12,243 nucleotides of DNA from an uncultured Bacilli bacterium. GTDB lineage: Bacteria; Bacillota_I; Bacilli_A; RF39; UBA660. This document shows, piece by piece, positions 6,966 through 12,243 of the stretch. Every line of letters starts with the position of its first letter. The stretch's first letter is position 1. The position numbers and the translations under genes are program-made. Location of the stretch: contig CANRDA010000022.1 in assembly GCA_947629285.1 (NCBI GenBank), positions 1 through 12,243 on the forward strand, in the 5' to 3' direction. Below the pieces are notes generated by a model. The model saw only the letters and a program-made list of their open reading frames with translations, made no database searches and was not told where the DNA came from.

Positions 6966-8953
6966 TATATCCTCCTACTATTATTTAAAAACTCTTCTTC
7001 ATCCCAAATAGTTATTCCAAGTCTTATTGCATCATCATATTTGCTACCAGGTGAAGAACCTACAATTACTACATCTGTTTTCTTACTTACTGATGAAGTA
7101 TTTTTTCCACCTAAAGACTCTATTAATTCTTTAGCCTCATCCCTAGATAGTGAATTTAGTGTCCCTGTTAAGACAAAAGTTTTATCTTTAAATAATTCAT
7201 TTATATTTTTTTCTTTTCCTATATATGTCATATTGACATTATTATTTTTTAAGTTTTCTATTAATTCTTTATTCTTTTCTTCGCTAAAATAATCTACTAT
7301 ACTATTTGCAATTTTAACACCTATATCAGGTATTATAGATAAATCATCTAAACTTGCCAACATTATGTTATCCATTGTTTTAAAATATTCACTAAGTATT
7401 TTTGCAGTCTTCTTTCCAACATGTTTTATACCAAGTCCAAATAGTAGTTTTTCTAAAGAATTGTTTTTACTCTCTTCTATATTATTAAGTAAATTATTTA
7501 TACTTTTTTCTCCAAAACCTTCAAGTTCCATTAAAGCTTCTTTATGCGTTTTAAGTTTATAATAATCGTTTATATTTTTTAAATATCCTATATTATAGAA
7601 ATCCTCTACTATGCTTTCTCCAAAGCCTTCTATATTCATAGCATCTCTACTTGAAAAGTGTATAAGACCTTCTATATTTCTAGCATCGCAGTTTTTATTT
7701 GTACAAAAATATGCGACTTCTCCTTCTTTTTTAACTAATTTAGAACCACATATAGGACAATTTTCAATCATTTTAAAAGGTATTTCATTTCCAGTTCTTC
7801 TATCCTTTTTAACCTCAACTACCTCAGGTATTACATCTCCTGCTTTTCTAATAGAGACAACATCACCTATTCTTATATCTTTATCTTTTATATAGTCTTG
7901 ATTATTTAGTGTCGCACTAGAAACAACACTTCCTTGAAGTCTTACAGGGTCTAAATCTGCACGTGGCGTTACCTTACCGGTTCTACCAACATTAAGTTCT
8001 ATATTTCTTATTTTAGTAAGTACTTCTTCTGCAGGAAATTTATAGGCTATTGCCCACTTAGGTGTACGAGCAGTTACGCCTAACTTTCTTTGGTCGTTAA
8101 AATCGTTTACTTTTATTACAATACCATCTATTTCATAAGGTAAATCTTTTCTTTTTGAAGTCCAACTATTTATATAATCTATAACTTCATTTATGTTATC
8201 TACCTTTTTTATGTTTGGATTTACAGTGAAAGTTAACTCTTTCATAAAGTTAAGAGCTTCTTCTTGTGTGTTTAAATTATAAGGATTAGGATTTGGGATG
8301 TGGTACAAAAATGTTGAAAGATTTCTTTCACTAGTTATTTTACTATCTAACTGTCTTACTGAACCTGCTGCTGCATTTCGTGGATTAGCAAACTCTTTTT
8401 CACCCTTAGATTTTCTATCATCGTTTAGTTTTAGAAAAGAAGATTTAGGCATATATATTTCTCCTCTAACTTCTATAGAAATATCTTCTGGTAGTGAGAG
8501 TGGTATATTTTTAATAGTTTTAACATTGTGAGTAATATCTTCTCCAACAGTTCCGTCTCCTCTTGTTGCTCCTCTTACAAGTTTACCGTTTTCATATAGT
8601 AGTGAGACACTTAAACCATCTATTTTAAGTTCACATACATATTTAGGATTGCTTATTACCTTTTTTACTCTTTCATCAAAGGCTAAAACTTCATCTTCGT
8701 TAAATATATCATCTAAACTCATCATAGGTATATCATGAGTTACCTTTTTAAAATCACTTATAACCTCTCCACCAATTCTAACAGTTGGAGAATCTTCTCT
8801 AACTAAAGATGGATTTGCTGTTTCAAGTCTAACAAGTTCATCCATTAAACTATCATACTCTTGGTCTGTTATACTTGGATTATCTAGGGTGTGATATTCA
8901 TAACTTGCTTTATTTAATATTTTTACTAATTCATCTATTCTATTTTTATCCAT
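6965..8953 (-). CDS. ligA: NAD-dependent DNA ligase LigA
   Basis: This 662-residue ligase seals nicks in replication and repair, using NAD as the adenylate donor. The adenylation motif ELKIDG has the nucleophile K110. Four zinc-finger cysteines follow at C399, C402, C417 and C422, then helix-hairpin-helix repeats and a C-terminal BRCT domain (about 583-662, with LTGTL, LGG and PGSK). All domains are present. I choose the ATG at 8953 over a GTG at 8962 because AGGTGA (8964-8959) sits at the right distance from the ATG and would overlap the GTG. A -10 box lies immediately upstream, and the 3' end shares a base with pflB. No other replication or repair gene is adjacent. Confidence 0.97.
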   Translation of the reverse strand: MDKNRIDELVKILNKASYEYHTLDNPSITDQEYDSLMDELVRLETANPSLVREDSPTVRIGGEVISDFKKVTHDIPMMSLDDIFNEDEVLAFDERVKKVISNPKYVCELKIDGLSVSLLYENGKLVRGATRGDGTVGEDITHNVKTIKNIPLSLPEDISIEVRGEIYMPKSSFLKLNDDRKSKGEKEFANPRNAAAGSVRQLDSKITSERNLSTFLYHIPNPNPYNLNTQEEALNFMKELTFTVNPNIKKVDNINEVIDYINSWTSKRKDLPYEIDGIVIKVNDFNDQRKLGVTARTPKWAIAYKFPAEEVLTKIRNIELNVGRTGKVTPRADLDPVRLQGSVVSSATLNNQDYIKDKDIRIGDVVSIRKAGDVIPEVVEVKKDRRTGNEIPFKMIENCPICGSKLVKKEGEVAYFCTNKNCDARNIEGLIHFSSRDAMNIEGFGESIVEDFYNIGYLKNINDYYKLKTHKEALMELEGFGEKSINNLLNNIEESKNNSLEKLLFGLGIKHVGKKTAKILSEYFKTMDNIMLASLDDLSIIPDIGVKIANSIVDYFSEEKNKELIENLKNNNVNMTYIGKEKNINELFKDKTFVLTGTLNSLSRDEAKELIESLGGKNTSSVSKKTDVVIVGSSPGSKYDDAIRLGITIWDEEEFLNNSRRI

Positions 8954-8957
8954 CCTT

Positions 8958-8978
8958 ATCACCTATATAATTATATCA
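8958..8978 (-). promoter_or_regulatory. extended -10 promoter fused to the ligA ribosome binding site
   Basis: Minus strand 8978-8970 reads TGATATAAT, an extended -10, followed after five bases by AGGTGAT and then the ATG at 8953. The predicted start (near 8963) coincides with the Shine-Dalgarno. The module TATAATTATATAGGTGAT (8975-8958) matches the one before alr at 17 of 18 positions. No clear -35 box is seen. Confidence 0.5.
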
Positions 8979-8987
8979 TACTTTAAA

Positions 8988-9017
8988 AAGAAAATATATC
9001 ATTTGATATATTTTCTT
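8988..9017 (-). terminator. terminator of alr, overlapping its stop codon
   Basis: A 14-bp perfect inverted repeat (8988-9001 with 9004-9017) spans the last alr codons and the TGA. On the minus strand the stem runs into a short T-run (8989-8985). The tip is tight, so the top one or two pairs probably open. It ends about 10 nt before the ligA -10 region. Confidence 0.6.
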
Positions 9018-10048
9018 GGAACTCTTTTAGATATATTACATATAAGTTCATAAGGTATTGTATTTAAGTATTTACTTAAAGTTTTTATATGGCTTATATC
9101 TTTATAAATGTATACTTTGTCATTTAACTTTACACTATCATCTATTTTAACCATTAACATATCCATACAAATATTACCAAGTATCTCATATTTTTTATTA
9201 TTTATATATACATAAGCTCCTTTTAAATGACGATTAACTCCGTCTGCATATCCAATAGATACTATTCCTATTATTATATCAGTATCTGCCTTATAAATCC
9301 CATTATAACTTACAGTCTCACCTTTTTTAAGTCTTTTTATCTCTATTACTTCACTTACTAAATCAATAGTATTTTTTAAGTTTAAAGCTGAACTGGTAAG
9401 CCCATACATGATTATACCAAGTCTACAACCATTACAAAAATCTATTTTAGGATAGTTTACTAAAGTATCACTTTGAGCAATATGGACCATATCTATTTTA
9501 GATAAATCAATGTCACTTGTAATATCTTTAAAACACTTTATTTGTTTATTAGTATTAGTCTTATTTGAAGCATCATATATATGTGTATAAATACCTTTTA
9601 AATTAACTTTACTATCTTTTATGATATTAAAGATAGAATTAAACTCATCTTTGTCTTTAACACCCAGTCTATTCATTCCAGTATCTATTTTTATATGAAT
9701 GTTTACTTTATAATCCTTTATTTTATTTAAATAATCTAGGTTAGTAACAGTAACATCTATATTATTTTCCTCACAGATACTTATATATTTATAATTTATT
9801 ATCCCTAGGCAAAGTATTGGTATATCAAATTCTTTTCTTATTATTAAAGCCTCATCAAGTGATGATACAGCAAGGTAGTTACATCCTCCATCTATTATAG
9901 ATTTAACTGTTTTATTACTATTATGCCCATATGAATCAGCTTTAACTACGCCTATATAATATTTATAATCTTTATAATTATTTATTATAGTCTTTACATT
10001 ATACTTTATATTATTTAAATATATATCTGAATAAGTACCTCTATACAT
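8999..10048 (-). CDS. alr: alanine racemase (PLP-dependent)
   Basis: This enzyme interconverts L- and D-alanine, giving D-alanine for peptidoglycan and, where present, teichoic acids. The PLP lysine is K36 in VVKADSYGH, and the second catalytic residue, Y267, lies in VSIGYADG. IDTGMNRLG (121-129) and GNICMDM (291-297) are further family signatures. At 349 residues it is slightly shorter than the usual 370 or so. Two motifs differ from the common form: GHN for GHG after the lysine, and HIAQSD (189-194) where many relatives have HxANS. The stop is TGA directly after PRKYIK, where the family normally ends, which supports TGA as stop in this organism. AGGTGAT precedes the ATG, and promoter and terminator suggest a single-gene unit. 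Confidence 0.94.
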   Translation of the reverse strand: MYRGTYSDIYLNNIKYNVKTIINNYKDYKYYIGVVKADSYGHNSNKTVKSIIDGGCNYLAVSSLDEALIIRKEFDIPILCLGIINYKYISICEENNIDVTVTNLDYLNKIKDYKVNIHIKIDTGMNRLGVKDKDEFNSIFNIIKDSKVNLKGIYTHIYDASNKTNTNKQIKCFKDITSDIDLSKIDMVHIAQSDTLVNYPKIDFCNGCRLGIIMYGLTSSALNLKNTIDLVSEVIEIKRLKKGETVSYNGIYKADTDIIIGIVSIGYADGVNRHLKGAYVYINNKKYEILGNICMDMLMVKIDDSVKLNDKVYIYKDISHIKTLSKYLNTIPYELICNISKRVPRKYIK

Positions 10049-10051
10049 AAC

Positions 10052-10069
10052 ATCACCTATTTAATTATA
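10052..10069 (-). promoter_or_regulatory. -10 box fused to the alr ribosome binding site
   Basis: Minus strand 10069-10052 reads TATAATTAAATAGGTGAT, a perfect -10 hexamer followed after five bases by the Shine-Dalgarno of alr (start ATG 10048). The expected transcript start falls on the Shine-Dalgarno. The best -35 candidate (TAATAA at 10092-10087) is weak. The layout copies that of ligA. Confidence 0.5.
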
Positions 10070-10102
10070 CTATAATTTTTATAACATTATTATTTATTTA
10101 AA

Positions 10103-10126
10103 AATTAGGATTGTAACACCCTAATT
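10103..10126 (-). terminator. terminator of the glycosylation/GNAT operon
   Basis: AATTAGG (10103-10109) pairs with CCTAATT (10120-10126) around a 10-nt loop. On the minus strand the stem leads into a run of T followed by AT-rich DNA. It overlaps the TAG stop of the acetyltransferase gene (10121-10123) and separates that operon from alr. Confidence 0.6.
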
Positions 10127-10540
10127 ATAAAATTTTACAAAAACTGTTGTATCTTTTATTTTAAACTCTTTTTCTTTATAGAAATAATATGCTCCTCTTC
10201 TTTGATTCCCTGATACAAGTTCTAAATAATCTATTTTATTTTCCTTTACTAATTCTTCTATTTTATCAAATATTTTAGATGCATACCCTTCTCTTCTATA
10301 CTCTTTCATAACACCTAAATAGCTTATAAAATAGTATTTCTTATTTTTTATATATTCAAATCTTTCCTCTAGGGTTGCTGATGCGACTATTTTTTCATCT
10401 ATCTTTATTATTAAAATTTTATTATTTTCCAATAATTTCAATATAGATTCTTTATTTACTTCATTGCCAAAAACTTCTTTTATAAATTCTATGTACTTTT
10501 CTACATCATTCTTTTTTAAAAATTCAACTTCTTTATTCAT
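10121..10540 (-). CDS. GNAT-family N-acetyltransferase
   Basis: This 139-residue single-domain protein should transfer an acetyl group from acetyl-CoA to an amine. The family core is visible: a strand with ISYLGV (72-77), then the acetyl-CoA pyrophosphate loop in YRREGYA (81-87) followed by a helix. The later strand DYLELVSGNQRRGAYYFYKEKEF is the usual GNAT C-terminal half. No membrane segment or signal is present, so it works in the cytoplasm. The gene follows the GtrA gene with a two-base gap and has AGAGGT overlapping that gene's end, so the two are co-transcribed. The substrate is unknown: it may modify a sugar donor for the neighbouring system, or simply be a passenger. Confidence 0.85.
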   Translation of the reverse strand: MNKEVEFLKKNDVEKYIEFIKEVFGNEVNKESILKLLENNKILIIKIDEKIVASATLEERFEYIKNKKYYFISYLGVMKEYRREGYASKIFDKIEELVKENKIDYLELVSGNQRRGAYYFYKEKEFKIKDTTVFVKFYN

Positions 10541-10542
10541 AA

Positions 10543-10923
10543 CTACCTCTCTACAAATATTTTTCTTGTAATAAAATTATACACCATAACTATGCCTGTT
10601 GAAAATAGTTTTGATATCATATAGTGTATACCAATTATATCTACCATTAAATACATTATTAATTCATTTATTCCTAAACCTATCACACTTAGTATTATAA
10701 ATACTATAAACTCTTTTACACCTTGTTTTTTATTTACATCAAATACCCATGTAATACTCATTATATAGTTAAATATTACTGATACTGTAAAAGATATTAT
10801 AGACGATATTAAATAATGTATACCTATAAATTCTGTTAGTACATATAAAAGTCCGTAATCTATTAAAAATGCAAAACCACCTACTACAGTAAACTTTAGT
10901 ATTTGTTTAACTAATTTATTCAT
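10543..10923 (-). CDS. GtrA-family four-helix membrane protein, putative lipid-linked sugar flippase
   Basis: This 126-residue protein has four hydrophobic helices and the GtrA-family marks: FTVVGGFAFLIDYGLLY in helix 1, FNYIMSITWVF after helix 2 and YNFITRKIFVE at the end. GtrA/GtcA proteins are thought to flip undecaprenyl-phosphate-linked sugars to the outer face of the membrane. The gene overlaps the upstream family 2 glycosyltransferase by eight bases, the pairing found for GtrB/CsbB with GtrA/GtcA. Together they suggest that the glycosyltransferase loads the lipid carrier and this protein presents it to an outside-acting transferase, probably the partial gene further upstream. The family call is firm; the flippase role comes from family knowledge. 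Confidence 0.92.
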   Translation of the reverse strand: MNKLVKQILKFTVVGGFAFLIDYGLLYVLTEFIGIHYLISSIISFTVSVIFNYIMSITWVFDVNKKQGVKEFIVFIILSVIGLGINELIMYLMVDIIGIHYMISKLFSTGIVMVYNFITRKIFVER

Positions 10924-11848
10924 TTTTACTCCTTAAAAGATTAAGGTATAACTCGTACATCTGTCTATTTTTCTTTACTATTACTTGTAATATTATTCCT
11001 GTTATAAAAAGCAGTATTGATAGTATCAAAGATACTCCTGATACTATTAAACTTGGGAATCTTGGAACTAATCCAGTTTTAAAGTATTCTATAAATACAG
11101 GTACTCCTAGTATTAAAGATATTACTAAGAAAAGTAAAGCAAATATATTAAAGAACGCACCCGGTTTATATTCTTTAAATAGAGTTGCAATAGTCTTTAA
11201 TACTTTAAATCCGTCACTATATGTATTAAGTTTAGATACTGAGCCTTCTGGACGGTCTTTATACGCAACTGGTATTTCTTTTATTTTATAGTTTTTATCT
11301 ACTGCGTGTATAGTCATTTCTGTTTCTATTTCAAAGCCTTTAGATAATACTGGAAATCCTTTAACAAAGTCATAACTGAATGCTCTATAACCTGTCATTA
11401 TATCTTTAATATTGTTTTTAAATAATTTATTTATTAAAAATCTAACTATTCTATTTCCAAAGTTGTGAAATGGTCTTTTATTTTCAGTAAAGTATGTACT
11501 AGATAATCTATCTCCTACTACCATATCTGCTTTACCACTTAAAACTAAATCACACATCTCTTTTGCATTCTCACTAGGGTATGTATCATCACCGTCTATC
11601 ATAAGGTAACAATCTGCCTCTATCTCACGGAACATTGTTCTAATAACATTACCTTTACCTTGTCTATATTCATATCTTACAATAGCCCCTGCTTTTCTAG
11701 CTATTTCATCAGTTGAATCATTAGAGTTATTGTCATATACAAATATATCAGCCATAGGTAGAGCTTTTTTAAAATCTTTTACTACTTTTTCTATTGTTTT
11801 TGCCTCATTATAACAAGGTATTAAAACTGCTATTCTACTTCTTTTCAT
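10916..11848 (-). CDS. family 2 glycosyltransferase, polyprenyl-phosphate sugar transferase (CsbB/GtrB-like)
   Basis: This 310-residue enzyme should move a sugar from a nucleotide donor onto undecaprenyl phosphate at the inner face of the membrane. The catalytic domain (1 to about 225) starts with IPCYNE (10-15), has the metal-binding DGDD at 85-88 and a VGDRLSSTYF segment (111-120) common in DPM1-like transferases of Bacillota. Two membrane helices follow at about 232-255 and 266-291, as in CsbB and GtrB. AAGGAG lies six bases before the ATG. The gene overlaps the membrane protein gene upstream by 14 nt and GtrA downstream by 8 nt, so all three are probably translationally coupled. The sugar cannot be predicted. 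Confidence 0.92.
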   Translation of the reverse strand: MKRSRIAVLIPCYNEAKTIEKVVKDFKKALPMADIFVYDNNSNDSTDEIARKAGAIVRYEYRQGKGNVIRTMFREIEADCYLMIDGDDTYPSENAKEMCDLVLSGKADMVVGDRLSSTYFTENKRPFHNFGNRIVRFLINKLFKNNIKDIMTGYRAFSYDFVKGFPVLSKGFEIETEMTIHAVDKNYKIKEIPVAYKDRPEGSVSKLNTYSDGFKVLKTIATLFKEYKPGAFFNIFALLFLVISLILGVPVFIEYFKTGLVPRFPSLIVSGVSLILSILLFITGIILQVIVKKNRQMYELYLNLLRSKNE

Positions 11849-12243
11849 ACAAATCTCCTTTTACATAATCTATAAATAAACTAATAGTTAGTGGCATTGC
11901 GAATATATATGGCATTGCATATCTAAAATATGTATTTGCTGGAGATGCCACACATATTAATAATACTACATAACTAGGTATTAAGTAAACTATACCTTTT
12001 AGTTTCTTTTTATATATTAGATAAGTTGTTAAAAACATGAGTATCCAAGTATTAAATCCTATATTAGATATTAAACCTATAATAGGTATATATGGAAATA
12101 TCTCTCCAAAACTAGATAATATATCTCTACTTGTTTTTAGAGTGTTGTAGTGGTAATGAAAACCATCCTTAACTATTCTAGTATCGTATTTATAGTATAT
12201 ATACCAATTAGTTTTAAATGGGTAAAAATATCCATAGGTATTA
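11835..12243 (-). CDS. C-terminal part of a multi-pass membrane protein, probable GT-C type glycosyltransferase
   Basis: The frame is open from the right edge to the TAG at 11837-11835 and gives 135 residues; the ATG at 12038 inside it is not the true start. The visible part has an aromatic, tyrosine-rich extracytoplasmic stretch (1-50) followed by three hydrophobic helices (about 50-77, 84-100 and 106-127) and a lysine-rich cytoplasmic tail. The phrase ASPANTYFRYAMPYIFAMP resembles the end of large membrane proteins of Bacillota such as DUF6020/YfhO-like glycosyltransferases, though I recall this only loosely. Its overlap with the CsbB-like and GtrA-like genes supports a role as the outer transferase that moves the sugar from the lipid carrier to a surface polymer. 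Confidence 0.7.
   Translation of the reverse strand, partial: NTYGYFYPFKTNWYIYYKYDTRIVKDGFHYHYNTLKTSRDILSSFGEIFPYIPIIGLISNIGFNTWILMFLTTYLIYKKKLKGIVYLIPSYVVLLICVASPANTYFRYAMPYIFAMPLTISLFIDYVKGDLYEKK

Noticed and set aside
1586..8531. Plus-strand reading frames of 65-110 codons at 1586-1840, 6960-7292, 7365-7562, 7611-7895 and 8298-8531.
   Set aside because: All lie antisense inside the well-conserved ATPase and ligA genes, show no family motifs and reflect the codon bias of the true strand.
8951..8962. GTG at 8962 as the start of ligA, and ATG at 4004 as the start of the lipoprotein.
   Set aside because: In both cases the best Shine-Dalgarno would fall within or after the early start; the downstream ATG (8953 and 3986) has proper spacing.
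8999..9001. Recoding of TGA to tryptophan, as in Mycoplasma-type genomes.
   Set aside because: TGA ends alr exactly where the family ends, and tryptophan positions in all genes use TGG.
11835..12038. A separate 67-residue membrane protein starting at 12038.
   Set aside because: The frame continues without a stop to the right edge, so this ATG is internal to a larger protein.

Overview
The window is strongly AT-rich and every gene I can support lies on the minus strand. The genes use ordinary TGG tryptophan codons, TGA is a genuine stop (end of alr), and the ribosome binding sites are strong AGGAGG/AGGTGAT types. An alanine racemase (peptidoglycan), a lipobox lipoprotein with no sign of an outer membrane, pyruvate formate-lyase with its activase, and a GtrA/CsbB-type surface glycosylation operon all fit a fermentative, anaerobic, low-GC Gram-positive (Bacillota; a gut Bacilli/Erysipelotrichia-like lineage is my guess). 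No mobile element, CRISPR array, tRNA or rRNA is visible.

Read in the direction of transcription (right to left): (1) 12243-10103 is a tightly packed unit. It holds the C-terminal end of a large membrane protein (probably a GT-C type glycosyltransferase), a family 2 glycosyltransferase with two C-terminal membrane helices, a four-helix GtrA-family protein and a GNAT acetyltransferase, ending in a terminator that overlaps the last stop codon. The first three genes resemble a three-component CsbB/GtcA/YfhO-type system that glycosylates cell-surface polymers. (2) 10069-8988 is alr with its own promoter and terminator. (3) 8978-3454 is a ligA-pflB-pflA-lipoprotein unit whose first three genes overlap end to start. 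It links NAD-dependent DNA ligase to anaerobic pyruvate cleavage. (4) 3319-226 is a two-gene metal unit: a CtpE-like P-type ATPase followed by a ZIP-family transporter with a histidine-rich loop. (5) 225-1 is a regulatory region and the first ten codons of a further gene that leaves the window.

The most interesting material is in the non-coding DNA. Three transcription starts (alr, ligA, ATPase) share a compact layout in which TATAAT is followed almost at once by the Shine-Dalgarno, so the mRNA should begin about at the ribosome binding site; for alr and ligA the 18-nt module is identical at 17 positions. At 92-123 a perfect 12-bp inverted repeat displays CACCTCCT in its loop, which is the anti-Shine-Dalgarno sequence on one strand and a perfect Shine-Dalgarno on the other, with no convincing ORF behind it. 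At 152-185 there is a nested palindrome that looks like a repressor operator. The coding genes are mostly ordinary core functions; I see no clearly new protein system, although the ZIP transporter has a changed metal-site residue and the glycosylation operon carries an extra acetyltransferase.
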